Of a stretch of DNA of 64,000 nt, positions 32,560-43,455 are shown piece by piece. The DNA lies in NCBI GenBank assembly GCA_021399435.1, contig JAJTUP010000055.1, positions 186,001 through 250,000 on the forward strand, given 5' to 3'. Below the pieces are notes generated by a model. It ran no database searches, had not been told where the DNA came from, and saw only the letters and a program-made list of their open reading frames with translations. Position 1 is the stretch's first letter. Every line of letters starts with the position of its first letter. Origin of the DNA: Diaporthe sp. PMI_573. Taxonomy: Eukaryota > Ascomycota > Sordariomycetes > Diaporthales > Diaporthaceae. Both the position numbers and the translations under genes were made by a program.

Positions 32560-35468
32560 ATGTCGAGTGGGAACACCATCAAGGTCGTGGCCCGGTTCCG
32601 GCCCCAGAACCGCGTCGAGAACGAGTCGGGCGGCCAGCCCATTGTCAAGTTTGAGGGCGATGACAGTCTCACCGTTGATGTATGTCCCTCAACTGCTGTT
32701 CGCACTTTAATGTCCAATATCACCCTCACGAACCTCCGATGGCTAACCGTCATGTCCTCCCAATAGTCCAGGGAGGCCCAGGGCTCCTTCACCTTTGACC
32801 GCGTCTTCAACATGCAATGCAGGCAATCTGACATCTTCGACTACTCGATCCGCCCGACTGTCGACGATCTCCTGAACGGTTACAATGGAACAGTCTTCGC
32901 CTATGGTCAGACCGGTGCTGGAAAATCATATACCATGATGGGTTCGAGCATCGACGACGAGGAAGGTCGAGGTGTCATCCCACGTATCGTCGAGCAGATT
33001 TTCGCGAGCATCATGTCCAGCCCGAGTACGATAGAATACACCGTCCGGGTCAGCTACATGGAGATTTACATGGAGCGGATCCGTGATCTCATGGCGCCCC
33101 AGAACGACAACCTCCCCGTGCACGAGGAGAAAAACAGGGGCGTCTACGTCAAGGGTCTTCTAGAGATTTACGTCTCGAGCGTACAGGAAGTGTACGAGGT
33201 CATGCGAAGGGGTGGCAATGCACGAGCAGTCGCTGCAACCAACATGAACCAGGAATCGTCCAGGTCGCACTCCATTTTCGTCATCACGGTCACGCAGAAG
33301 AACGTCGAGACGGGGTCGGCAAAGAGTGGTCAGCTCTTCTTGGTAGATTTGGCTGGTAGCGAGAAGGTCGGCAAGACTGGAGCCAGCGGTCAGACGCTGG
33401 AAGAGGCCAAGAAGATCAACAAGAGTTTGAGTGCGCTGGGAATGGTCATCAACTCATTGACGGACGGAAAATCATCGCATGTGCCGTACCGTGACTCCAA
33501 GCTCACTCGAATCTTGCAGGAATCCCTGGGTGGTAACAGTCGGACAACTCTGATTATCAACTGTTCGCCGAGTAGTTACAACGATGCCGAAACTCTCAGC
33601 ACCCTGCGCTTCGGCATGCGAGCCAAGTCGATCAAGAACAAGGCCAAGGTCAATGCGGAGCTGAGCCCCTTGGAACTGAAGCAACTCCTCGGAAAGGCCA
33701 AGACTCAGATCACGACGTTCGAGAATTACATTGTGAGTCTGGAAGGCGAAGTCCAGCAATGGCGAGCAGGAGAACAGGTTCCCAAGGAGAAGTGGGTACC
33801 CTCGTTGTCCGCGGATGGCACAACCAAGTCGTTGCCGGCCAGACCGTCCACCCCATCTAGACTCCTTCCAGAGAGTCGCGCGGAGACCCCTGCCGCATCT
33901 GAACGGGCTGGAACACCTTCGATACCCATGGACAAGGACGAGCGTGAGGAGTTCCTGCGTCGGGAGAATGAGCTTCAGGATCAGCTCTCCGAAAAGGAAT
34001 CACAAGCTGTCACGGCCGAGAAGGCACTGCGCGAGGCTAAGGAGGAGCTGGGCCTTCTCAAGGAGCATGACAGCAAGGTTAGCAAGGACAACGACAAGCT
34101 GAACAGCGAAGTGAACGAAGTCAAAATGCAGCTGGAGAGGCTCAGCTTCGAAGGCAAGGAGGCTCAGATCACCATGGACGCCCTCAAGGAAGCCAACTCT
34201 GAGCTCACTGGTGAGCTTGACGAAGTGAAGCAGCAGCTGATGGACGCCAAGATGGGTGCAAAGGAGAGCGGCGCCGTTCTCGATGAGAAGGAGAAGAAGA
34301 AGGCGGAGAAGATGGCACAGATGATGGCTGGTTTCGATCTTGGCAGCGACGTCTTCAGCGACAATGAGCAGTCGATCGCTGAGGCCATCAAGCAACTCGA
34401 CCAGTTCCAAGAGATCAGCAACGGAGGCGACACAATCCCCGCAGAAGATCTCAAGGCTCTCCGGGAAAAGCTTGTTGCAACCCAAGGTATCGTGCGACAA
34501 GCCGAGCTTTCGCTCTACAGCTCGTCCCCGAGCAGCTCCGATGCTAAGCGTCGAGCTGAGCTCGAGGCCCGCCTTGACAGTCTTCAGCAGGAATATGAGG
34601 ACTTGTTGGCTCGTAACCTCGGCGAAACTGATGCCGAGGAGGTCAAGGCCAGGCTTGAGCAGGCTTACGCCTCCAAGCAGGGTACCCAGATGGAGCTCGT
34701 TGATGAGCTCAAGGGCGAGATCAGCAAGACAGCCAACGAAAATGAACGCTTGAGGGTTCTCATTGAGGACCTTCAGCGGCAGGTCAAGGCTGGTACCGCG
34801 GCGCCGATGGACAACGGCAAGACTGTTGCGCAGCAGATGGCCGAGTTCGACGTTATGAAAAAGTCGCTGATGCGCGACCTTCAGAACAGGTGCGAGCGCG
34901 TCGTCGAGCTCGAGATCTCCCTGGACGAGACGCGCGAGCAGTACAACAACGTGCTACGGTCGTCCAATAACCGCGCGCAGCAGAAGAAGATGGCGTTCCT
35001 AGAGCGCAACTTGGAGCAGCTGACGCAGGTGCAGCGACAGCTGGTTGAGCAGAATTCGAGCCTGAAGAAGGAAGTCGCCATTGCGGAGAGGAAACTGATC
35101 GCGAGGAATGAGCGCATCCAGAGCCTGGAGAGCCTCCTTCAGGATAGTCAGGAGAAGATGGCACAGGCGAACCACAAGTATGTAGGAGATGCCCGTATGC
35201 CGCAAAGAGCCTTACTAATCATTCTTTCTCCAGGTTTGAGGTTCAGCTTGCCTCCGTCAAGGAGCGCCTGGAGGCAGCCAAGGCTGGCAGTACCCGCGGC
35301 CTGAACTCACCCACCGGCGCGGGGGGGTTCAGCTTCGCCGGCGCGGGCAGCAGAATCGCCAAGCCACTGCGTGGCGGCGGCGGAGACGCCCCTGCCGCCA
35401 ACCCTACCATCCAGAACCTCCAGGACAACGCCAACAAGCGGTCGAGCTGGTTCTTTCAGAAGAGCTAA
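32560..35468 (+). CDS. Conventional kinesin heavy chain (kinesin-1)
   Basis: Exons 32560-32679, 32767-35177 and 35234-35468, giving 921 aa, close to other fungal kinesin-1 proteins. The motor domain (about 1-330) has the P-loop GQTGAGKS (87-94), switch I NQESSRSHSIF, switch II LVDLAGSEK and the RDSKLTRILQESLGG helix. A neck and long coiled-coil stalk follow (about 335-830) with a hinge around the Ser/Thr/Pro-rich stretch near 350-400. The last exon encodes the Gly-rich globular tail with LNSPTGAGGFSFAGAGSRIAKPL, containing the IAK autoinhibitory motif, and the fungal terminal KRSSWFFQKS. It moves vesicles and other cargo towards microtubule plus ends and is needed for normal hyphal tip growth. 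Confidence 0.96.
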
Positions 35469-35669
35469 GGATTTTGTTTTTATTTCTTTGGCGGGAACAA
35501 CTTTGTCGTTACTGGTACAAGAACGAAGATTTAGAAGAAACGACATCAACGAAGAGCCTGGGCGGGATACAGGTATCTCCCCCAGCCCACGAGTCAGCCA
35601 GGAGGATACAAAGAACTATACCCCTCTCCAGAACGCTTGTTGCCTTTTCCCTTTGTCCAGTATAAAACC

Positions 35670-35711
<42 letters not shown>

Positions 35712-36411
35712 AAGTCAGCCATTCATAGAGGAAGAAGACCAAATCTGGAGTTTCGCCGTGCTGTTGCTGTTGGGATCTGAAGTGGTTCGCTTGGATTATC
35801 CCGGTCACTACAGGGTAAGGGATTCACATCTGGGAGGCCCATCTTGTGTTTGGTCTGGTCTGTCCGCCCTGGACGAGGCGATGTACAAAGGAGGATATCA
35901 GGACAATGTAGGGGATGTGCCGACAGCCAGTATTATTGCCCTTGGGTCTGCATCGCGAGGAGCGAAATCCGTCCTTTAGCGTCTACTATGTATGTATTTC
36001 CACGTGCTCACGTATAGTATTCATGACGGGTCGAAACGCAAAAGATTATCACGCACGTTATAGGCCGTAGGGTGCACCAATTCATTCAATTGTACCAGTG
36101 TGAGATTTAAATTTCTGTATTTGAGAAGTCTGCTCATTCAAAGCATTTCTTGGGGGAAGACAAGACCTCTCTTCGGGTGATGTTCGGAGGTGAGTGCGAA
36201 GTGCAAATAACATGGCCCACCAATACTCCCCCAATACGCCGCTATCAAACATGCATCGCTTCCGATGCAACAAAATTCCCGTGTAATAGTGACCGAATCC
36301 GCAGTTAGTAACAACTGCCCAAGCCTGACGAGACTAAAGATTGTGAACCTCATGTATAATCCGTTATCCATCTCGGAGCCTCTTACGGACTCATTTTGGC
36401 GGATCCACTCT
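35469..36411. other. Convergent 3' region after kinesin
   Basis: 943 bp of 3' flank shared with the converging 6-TM gene. It contains the AC dinucleotide repeat. The ORF 35371-35979 simply reads through the tail of the kinesin gene in another frame and the repeat (THTHTH), and is not a gene. Confidence 0.6.
35672..35709 (+). repeat. (AC)19 microsatellite
   Basis: Nineteen uninterrupted AC units, about 200 bp downstream of the kinesin stop. This is likely in its 3' UTR and a good length-polymorphism marker. Confidence 0.97.
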
Positions 36412-37521
36412 CTAGTTGGAGTCAACGGGCTTGCTCGCTTTCACCATAAGAATGAACTCGGGCACGACGATAGCGACGACAAGGAAGTAAACGGCGAACT
36501 CGACGGCGAGGATCTTGCCAATGAGCTTGTAGAGGCGGATCCAGCTCTGGCGCGAGAAGGTCGCCCAGGCGTCCATCCAGGTCACGTAACCCTTGCCACC
36601 AACGACCGGAGGCTCGACCTTGCCGGCGAAAGATCGGTCGAAGGCCAGGATGGGGCTCTCGTCTGGTGGGAGCAGGCTGGCCTGTACGCGGACAAGTACG
36701 ACCTGGGCGGGGATGACCAGGAACACCATAGCGGCGACAACGACGACGACGATGACGAGCGACTTCCAGATGGCATCACCCTGGTACTGGGGGACCTGGG
36801 TTGGGTTGCGGACGTCCCAGTGGGCCAGGCCTAGGAGGTAGGAGAGCCCAAAGGGCAGATAGGCGGTCAGCTGGGTGGCGGCCCAGTGGGCGACGATAGG
36901 GACGGCGGTGGCCTGGAAGGTCTTGCTGAAGGGCGGGAGGCGCTGGTAGAAGCGCAGGGTAGAAGGCGCTGAGATGACGATATGAGTCCACGCCGTGGAG
37001 AGCTGGACGGTGACGAGGCTGGCCAGCAGGATGCCGACGGAGCGGGGCACGAAGGGGACCCCGCTGAAGATGGCACCGGAGGCGCCAGCGGCGAGGGACA
37101 GGACGATGGCGCAGGGTAGGCCTCGGAAGTTGGCAGTCCATCCGGCGGTTGACGACAGGAGGCGGTCGATGCGGCGGAGGGAAGAGGTGACCAGGACGGG
37201 CTCCTGGTCGACCTTCATGGGCCGGTCGTTGAGTGGTGCGTTGTCCTCGGCAATGGAGTCGGCGTCCTCGTTGAGGTCGACGGGCTCGTATGGTGGCGGT
37301 TCGGGGTCTTCGATCATGGCGAGGGTCGGGTAGATGTGGCCAAGTGTGTAGCCAATGTAGATGAACACGGGGAAGAAGACCAGGAAGTCGGCGACGAAGA
37401 CGATCCAGGCATAGCCGGGCAGCTCGTTCATGTTGCCCTGGCCATCGCCAATATAGGCCTCACGCACCTCCAGGGCCCTCTTCGCGACCGAGCCACCGAA
37501 CGTGGCGACCTGGTGCATCAT
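36412..37521 (-). CDS. Six-TM membrane protein of unknown function
   Basis: Single exon, 369 aa. The first hydrophobic segment is near 35-65 (AWIVFVADFLVFFPVFIYIGYTL), followed by an acidic loop (PEPPPYEPVDLNEDADSIAEDN), which has a PPPY-like sequence that WW-domain ubiquitin ligases can bind. Further segments are about 138-160 (IVLSLAAGASGAIFSGVPFV), 165-185, 208-235, 255-280 (SLVIVVVVVAAMVFLVIPAQVVLV) and 340-365 (AVEFAVYFLVVAIVVPEFI). The C-terminus is short and cytosolic-like. I recognise no transporter or enzyme motif. Codon use matches its neighbours, and the frame is open with no intron signal needed. The start is the first of two adjacent ATGs. Confidence 0.82.
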   Translation of the reverse strand: MMHQVATFGGSVAKRALEVREAYIGDGQGNMNELPGYAWIVFVADFLVFFPVFIYIGYTLGHIYPTLAMIEDPEPPPYEPVDLNEDADSIAEDNAPLNDRPMKVDQEPVLVTSSLRRIDRLLSSTAGWTANFRGLPCAIVLSLAAGASGAIFSGVPFVPRSVGILLASLVTVQLSTAWTHIVISAPSTLRFYQRLPPFSKTFQATAVPIVAHWAATQLTAYLPFGLSYLLGLAHWDVRNPTQVPQYQGDAIWKSLVIVVVVVAAMVFLVIPAQVVLVRVQASLLPPDESPILAFDRSFAGKVEPPVVGGKGYVTWMDAWATFSRQSWIRLYKLIGKILAVEFAVYFLVVAIVVPEFILMVKASKPVDSN

Positions 37522-38829
37522 TTTGGGTGGTTGTTTCGGGTCGGTCTTGTCTTGCAGGACAGGGTGGGACCGGGTGGAATTGAGGTTGGAAAAGGGGAAA
37601 CCAAGACCAAACAGCGCGGATGAGAAAGAGGAAGCGTGAGATGCACAAGGGCGCTGTGCCTGGGCAAGGGGCGGTTCCTTTATTTCAATGTTGGCGGAGA
37701 GGGATTCCGAGCCGACCGGGCGACAAGGCAGGGGGTCAGCGTCAGGCAGCAGGTGGTGGTGATTTACATTGATGTAGTGTACAGCCCCACTGCGCCGCGA
37801 GGTTGCAGGATCCCCAGGGGTCCCTGGCCAATGGTGGCCGGCCCCAGTCGCCCCCCGTACTGCAGTAGTTATGCCGACTTCCCTGCTTGGCTTCTTCCTT
37901 CGCCTGTCGGTGACAGGATGGGACGCGCGAGAGACACGATGAGGTGAGCTGCCTGGCAGCCCTGGGCGTGCTGCCTACAGCCCGCCCTTTGACGGTACAG
38001 GACACATTTGTCGAACGACGTGCCGGTGGACCGGCGTCACCTGTGGCTGGCTCACCTTCGATTCTGGGTGCGTGTTGCTGTGTAGCACCATGATCAATCT
38101 TACTCCAGGCCCGGGGTTACTCGGCTGTGTGGGTATCAACGGCGCGCTGGAAATTGGAAAATGCAGTGGGTGTGCCCAAGTATTCAGTCTCGGTCCTACA
38201 GACACGTCCGGAGTGAGGGCGGGGAAAACACAGACATGGCGTAGACTACATACCACCCAAGATGCGTGCTATGCGGTATATGGTCTAGCCACTGCACGTA
38301 GCATCTGCCCTACCTGCCTACCCGGTGCAGATGCGGCTCAAATTGTCCCGCTGGCCATGTCAGTCCGTCCTTGTGACTGTCGATGCATCCGAGCCCACCG
38401 TGGCGGGGCCCAAGCAGGGCTGCAGGGATCGTGTGTAGTGCCTGGGCAGATACCCCAATTTATTACACTTCCCAAAACCCCCGAGCAGACACGAGGTCCA
38501 ACCCGCAATGGTGATTGTAGCAAGACTGACGGTGTCGGGTAGCTCGAGCATTCCCGGTTTCTCTCTCTCCGGGGTGCGTGGTCAAAAGGCCCGGCGAGGG
38601 ACAAGATGTCTACACATCGAGGCGAGGAAATGGACTTGCGACCCGGGTGGACATTAGATCTGAACACTTTGATGAATTCCAGAGGAATTGTATTCAGGGC
38701 CATCCCTCAATACATAACATTAGCCAATATTCAAGGTCACCACCGAGAACGCCCACGCTGCCCTTGATGCTTGCCTTGCCATTCCAAGACCCACCCCCCA
38801 GACCGAACTCCGAAATCATGACCAAGACC
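37522..38829. other. Intergenic region
   Basis: 1.3 kb between the start of the 6-TM gene and the stop of SPT3. Only short overlapping ORFs occur, without motifs; no RNA gene signature was seen. Confidence 0.45.
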
Positions 38830-39804
38830 TTAGAATAGCTTCAAGCCCGACGACTTCGCGATCCTGCTCCCGTTCAGCATCGCGCGCGACTTCTTCGGCC
38901 TCGCCTGCAACCGTCGGAATGCCTCTTGAATATGTCTCGGCTCGACCGGCGTCCTGCCCTCGCTCGGCGGGTCGAACAGGCCCTGGTGCAGCTTCCTCTT
39001 CTTGGTGCCGCCGGCGTTCTCCCCGCCCGTCCTCTCCCGCCACAGGTCCTCCTGCTCCTTGATCCGGAGCGCCTCCTCCGTGAGTGTCTGCACCATCTCG
39101 AAGGTCAGGAAACCGAGTATGTCCACGATGTCGTCCGACGGCTTGCTGTCCGTCACGATGCCGAACCCGGCCCACTCCCTAAACCGCTTGCCCTTGCGAT
39201 AGGTGAATGAAGCCTGCCGGTACTCGGACCACGTCACGTACTCTTCCTTGGTCATGGCCTTGGTCCGCTCGTCGGCCTTGCGCAGACGCTGCAGCGTGAT
39301 GTAGTTCATCTCCTCCTCCTCCTCGTCCTCCTCGTCCTCCCTCTCGGGCACCTCCTGGCTGTAGAAGCTGCTCGGCTCCCACGGCAGCCCCACCTTGGCC
39401 TTCTTGTTCTTCTTGGCCGCCTCGTCCACGGGGCCCGCGCCCGGCATCACGCCTGCGCCCATTGCCGGGTCCTCGGCGGCACCCATGTCGGCCTCACCAC
39501 CCTTGTCCTCCGAGTCCTTGACGTTCTTGCGCACGTCTTTCCATGACAGGAACGTGCGCAGTCGTGACACCTTGGGCGCATCGTCACGGATCTGGAAGAT
39601 CAGGTCGTTAATGGTGATAGACCGCGAGCCACGGCGTGCTGCAAGCTCCGTACAGGCGCGCAGGATCTCAATGACCTGCTGGCGGACAATCTCCTCGATG
39701 ATGCCCATAGTCTCAATTGAGGGCTCCCCTGTCTCGCCCGAGACATACATCATCTGTTGGATCTCCTGCCGGTACTTATACTGCTTGCCATCTTTGTCTG
39801 CCAT
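38830..39804 (-). CDS. SPT3: SAGA complex subunit Spt3
   Basis: Single exon, 324 aa. The start [24 protein letters not shown] leads directly into the first histone fold (about 10-100), with [21 protein letters not shown] and [31 protein letters not shown]. An acidic linker (a run of Glu/Asp near 165-175) precedes the second histone fold (about 195-285), with [20 protein letters not shown] and [24 protein letters not shown]. Paired intramolecular histone folds are the Spt3 signature. In SAGA the protein contacts TBP and helps deliver it to promoters. The long upstream-open frame was rejected in favour of this ATG, which gives the family's normal N-terminus. Confidence 0.95.
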   Translation of the reverse strand: MADKDGKQYKYRQEIQQMMYVSGETGEPSIETMGIIEEIVRQQVIEILRACTELAARRGSRSITINDLIFQIRDDAPKVSRLRTFLSWKDVRKNVKDSEDKGGEADMGAAEDPAMGAGVMPGAGPVDEAAKKNKKAKVGLPWEPSSFYSQEVPEREDEEDEEEEEMNYITLQRLRKADERTKAMTKEEYVTWSEYRQASFTYRKGKRFREWAGFGIVTDSKPSDDIVDILGFLTFEMVQTLTEEALRIKEQEDLWRERTGGENAGGTKKRKLHQGLFDPPSEGRTPVEPRHIQEAFRRLQARPKKSRAMLNGSRIAKSSGLKLF

Positions 39805-40152
39805 GGTGGGCCAAAGGACAATATTTTTGATTTTATTGCAAAGAGTAAATGAAATGGTATGGGTCGAAGGTTCCGTCCAACCGGTGATGAATGAATGATG
39901 GTCCAGCCTGACGGAGTAGTGGCTCAAAGGAGTTGGGGTGCCTAAGACCGTGTTGGTGCACGGACCCTGGTCTATGACTTGGGCCTCGGCACATTGCCGG
40001 TGTAAGTTTTGGCACCTATTTACACCGCTAGCTTTGCAGGTAGGTCTTTTGATTTTTGATTTTCTTCTGGCAACTGTTGCGATACAGGGCAGGACTAGGA
40101 ACAATCCAGGCGGAGCAATCCACAAGTGTTGCTGTTTTTCTTGTTCTGGCCA
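39805..40152. other. SPT3 upstream region
   Basis: 348 bp separating SPT3 and PPM1, both on the minus strand. It serves as the SPT3 promoter and the PPM1 3' flank. Nothing distinctive is seen. Confidence 0.55.
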
Positions 40153-41292
40153 TTAGGAGATATTAATACCATTCATACCCTCCAAACGTGGGCCTTTCCA
40201 ACCCCAAGCAACAATGTAGTGCCCAGCCAACAACTGCCACTCCTCTACCTCGTCCAGACCCTCCAGCCCGTCAACCCTCTCCTTCTCCTCCTCTGACACC
40301 CACTGGCCCCAGATACTGTCCACTGTTCTTTGCCTGACTTCCTTGAAACCGGCGTCTCTGAGTCGCACCTCCTGATCCTTGGGCTGTCTGTACACCTCCA
40401 AGGTAGGCATCCTGATCTTCCTCGCCGCCAGGTTCGAAGCCATCTGCCGGCCAAACGCATCGTCCGGCTTCACGGGCTCGTAGATGGCGACACCAAGCTC
40501 TGGAATCCTATCAACGAAGCACTTTAGCACATTCTGGGCTTCAGTTGTTTCGAGGTAGCAGAGACAGCACTCTGAGATTAGCAGCGTTGGTACGTCGGCC
40601 CGCAGGCCCTCGAGCCTGCTGAGCAGTATATCGCCCTCCCCTTGGTCCCTGGTGAGATCTCGCAGGTCCAATCCATGGCACCAGTACTGGTTTCCATCGC
40701 CCTCGGGGGTGCTCCGCCAGGACGCGGCTGCCGGACCGTCGTCGCTGGGTGCCGGATCCGGTAGAACATTTCTCAGGGCTGGGGTCGCCTGGACCACCAT
40801 CCTCTTGCGTGAGCTGATGGGGGGGAAGTCAACCTCATGATAGATCAGACCGCGTCGGCGATTTTGCGAAGAGAATAGGCGGAAGCATCGTGTGTCAGTG
40901 CCGGCACCCAAGGACACGATCTGTCTCCTGGGAAGAGGTTCGTCTGCGCCAGGATCGGGCCCGAGGAAGGAGTTGACAATCCTGTCTAAGGCGGTCGTTC
41001 TTGTGTATGTGCCCCTGTTGATGATAGGGAGCCTTCTGTGTGGTTTTTGCCCTTGAACGAAATATTGCGCAAATTGGTCGTCCAGGTATCCCAGTTCCAC
41101 GGCACTCAGGCGCATCACAGCTGCATCGGTGTCGGTCCCCTGAACGGTGGCGTCTTGCTGGGCTTGACTGGAAGCTCCCGCGCCGGAATGGCCTCCCCGG
41201 CCTCGATCACGGCCCCGCAGCCCACGATTCGAGCCGCGTAGAGAGAGTAGGTTTGGGATAGAGGGCGCTTGCATATCCCGTGGCTGAGACAT
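40153..41292 (-). CDS. PPM1: Leucine carboxyl methyltransferase 1 (Ppm1), PP2A methylation
   Basis: Single exon, 379 aa. The start at 41292 gives MSQPRDMQAPSIPNLLSLRG, and a Gly/Arg-rich head follows (RGSNRGLRGRDRGRGG). The methyltransferase core shows RGTYTRTTALDRIVNSFL, the SAM-binding VSLGAGTDTRCFRLF, HEVDFPPISSRKR, YWCHGLDLRDL, LLISECCLCYLE and YEPVKPDDAFGRQMASNL. The enzyme methylates the C-terminal leucine of the PP2A catalytic subunit, which favours binding of certain B subunits. The RG-rich head is itself a typical substrate for arginine methylation. An upstream in-frame ATG (41373) would add 27 residues; I prefer the shorter form. It is divergent from IST1. Confidence 0.92.
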   Translation of the reverse strand: MSQPRDMQAPSIPNLLSLRGSNRGLRGRDRGRGGHSGAGASSQAQQDATVQGTDTDAAVMRLSAVELGYLDDQFAQYFVQGQKPHRRLPIINRGTYTRTTALDRIVNSFLGPDPGADEPLPRRQIVSLGAGTDTRCFRLFSSQNRRRGLIYHEVDFPPISSRKRMVVQATPALRNVLPDPAPSDDGPAAASWRSTPEGDGNQYWCHGLDLRDLTRDQGEGDILLSRLEGLRADVPTLLISECCLCYLETTEAQNVLKCFVDRIPELGVAIYEPVKPDDAFGRQMASNLAARKIRMPTLEVYRQPKDQEVRLRDAGFKEVRQRTVDSIWGQWVSEEEKERVDGLEGLDEVEEWQLLAGHYIVAWGWKGPRLEGMNGINIS

Positions 41293-41747
41293 GATGGGTT
41301 CCTTTGGGGCTGAGAAGTAAATCTCAGGCACACCCAGTATGTGATGCTCTGAAGGAAGAGAGACCGAACACAACTACCCAAGGTACCTCGCATGCCGGTA
41401 CAGTACGTTCCACGGCTGTGGGCGAAGCTTCCCCACCTGGAGCTCCCGGGGAGCTTGTGCTCCCTAGGTGCCCTACCTCCAGTGCGCAGCTTCCTCGTAG
41501 CCTGTAAGGCACGACCCCGCTTACAAGCGACAGCCTTGCCGCAATGGCTAGGCAACTTTCTAGGAACGTCCCACCCGTCGTCAGCTTCATGCAGCATCCA
41601 GCAGGCGCGCTCTCATCACAACGCGGAGTCCTGGGCAGTGCCATATTTCTCTTTGCAACCACATACTTGGCTTTCGAAGAACCAGACTCCGCCCACAGTA
41701 GCAAAGCAGACGTCCACCCGTCTCAGGCGTCCATTTAGGCCGTCACC
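41293..41747. promoter_or_regulatory. Divergent promoter, PPM1 / IST1
   Basis: 455 bp between the two starts. CCCTAGGTG occurs at 41462-41470. The short ORFs here have no motifs. Confidence 0.55.
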
Positions 41748-42715
41748 ATGGCTCCAGCAACGTCATCTCTCGTGGTTAGCCTACCGCCCCCTCCGACCGA
41801 AAGGCCCCGTCGCAGAATCTAATCTGGTGTATGTAGACCAAAACAAAAGTCCAGCTCAAGCTATCCATAGCGCGCCTGCGCATGGTCCAAAAGCGCGATG
41901 AAGCCGTGACCAAGACCCAAAGAAGGGACATGGCCAAGCTCCTCGAGGTCGGCAAGATCGACTCTGCCCAGATCCGCGTCGAGAACATCATCCGGAGCGA
42001 TATCACTACGGAGCTTCACGAAATACTCGAACTGTACTGCGAGCTGTTGCTCGCCCGTGCCGGGCTGTTGGAGGCGCCCACTTGCGATCCAGGGCTGGAG
42101 GAGGCGGTCAAGAGCGTCCTATATGCGGCGCCCAAGACAGAGATCAAGGAGCTACACACAGTGCGGGCACTTTTGGCTGAAAAGTACGGCAAGCAATTTG
42201 TGCTCGACGCCATGGAGAACAAGGACGGCAAGGTGAACGAGAAGGTGGTCAAGAAGCTGAGCGTGACGCCACCAAGGCCCGAGCTCGTCCAGGGGTACTT
42301 GGAGGAGATTGCCAAGGCATATGGGGTTAATTGGCCCAAGAAGGACCTAGGAGAAGCTCCACCTAACTTCCTCGAAGACGATGACGACGACCCGAGCGGA
42401 GGAGCGCAGCAGAAGAACCTGGAGGCGCCTCTGACAGCAGAGGATGCATCCTCTGAGAACCCTGCGGAGGAGCTGAGCAAGGCAACGCCGCCCAAGAGTT
42501 TTGGTCCGAATAGTCCATTGAGGGTGGCACCTTCGAGCCCGTCCACAGAGAACCCACGGCCGAAGGTGACACTGAACAAGATGGAGCTGACGCCTAACAA
42601 GAAGATGGAGGCTGCGAAGGCCGCATCAAAACCAGCGGCAAAGAAGGAGGACATTAGTAGTGGAATACCGGACGTGGATGAGCTGTCAAAGAGGTTTGCG
42701 GCCTTGAAGAGGTAG
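41748..42715 (+). CDS. IST1: ESCRT-III regulator Ist1
   Basis: Exons 41748-41774 and 41837-42715, giving 301 aa. The tiny first exon encodes MAPATSSLV. The 62-bp intron ends in TATGTAG and rejoins TKTKVQLKLSIARLRMVQKRDEA, the conserved start of the IST1 helical domain (about 10-175). Then comes an acidic/Pro-rich linker. The end VDELSKRFAALKR fits the MIM1 pattern (acidic, Leu, Arg, Leu-Lys spacing) that binds MIT domains such as that of Vps4. Ist1 controls Vps4 recruitment and ESCRT-III disassembly in multivesicular body sorting. The exact donor (GTG/GTTAGC versus three bases earlier) is uncertain by one codon. Confidence 0.94.
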
Positions 42716-43455
42716 AATGGCAGCTCATGGGTTGGGGTTTGTCTTTCATCAAAGTAAGAACGCCTTGTGGTGAGCGGTCTAGGAAGGCAACTACTGGTGC
42801 TGTCATGTCAAAGGACCTAGGCCATGACTCTGGCAGGATGCCTCGAGGCATAGATCAGATTTGGCACTGTTGTGTTGTGGGCACGCTTACATTCAGGCGG
42901 CCGAGATTGAATGCGAAGCATCAGCCAGCGCCCTGGTACAGGTAGGACTATTCACCGGAGTAAGCCCCGAAGCTATCTCAGCAGAGCCAACTTCGAAGGG
43001 CCTCGTACGCAGTGAAGTGGCAATTGCAAATTGGGGTGTTGATGCTGGCAACATACCTACTGCCCGATGACCACCTGCGAGTTGCTGGCTTTCGAAAACA
43101 CTGTCTGCTGCCTGCCTTCGAAGTTGACCTTGTCCCCTCCCACCCACCGCGCCTTCCCTTCCTAACTCTTTCCCATCGGCCACCACCCGCGTTACTACCT
43201 ACCTACCTTAGGTATGTACCAAGGCGCCTAGAAAGCAGTACCTCCTGTTTAATATTTGCAAAATCGGAGGCGCATTCTATCCCACATCCATGCCGCCCTA
43301 GATTTCATTCTCCCCGGCCCCATCGCGATCCATGATTTGGTCTGACGCACGCTGCCTCCCACCTCAAAACATCATCGCAGCACCTTGAAATTCAGCGTAC
43401 ATCCTGCGTTTCAAGTCTTGGAAACACCAAGGACAGCGTTGTGCGGCAGGTCGAG
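42716..43455. other. Intergenic region, zinc-knuckle gene promoter
   Basis: 740 bp. It includes a CTACCTACCTACC...TTAGGTATGTACC segment near 43195-43220 and a pyrimidine-rich stretch. No gene is recognised. Confidence 0.5.

Noticed and set aside
35371..35979. 202-codon ORF reading through the AC microsatellite
   Set aside because: It starts inside the kinesin last exon in another frame and includes the THTHTH run translated from the repeat.
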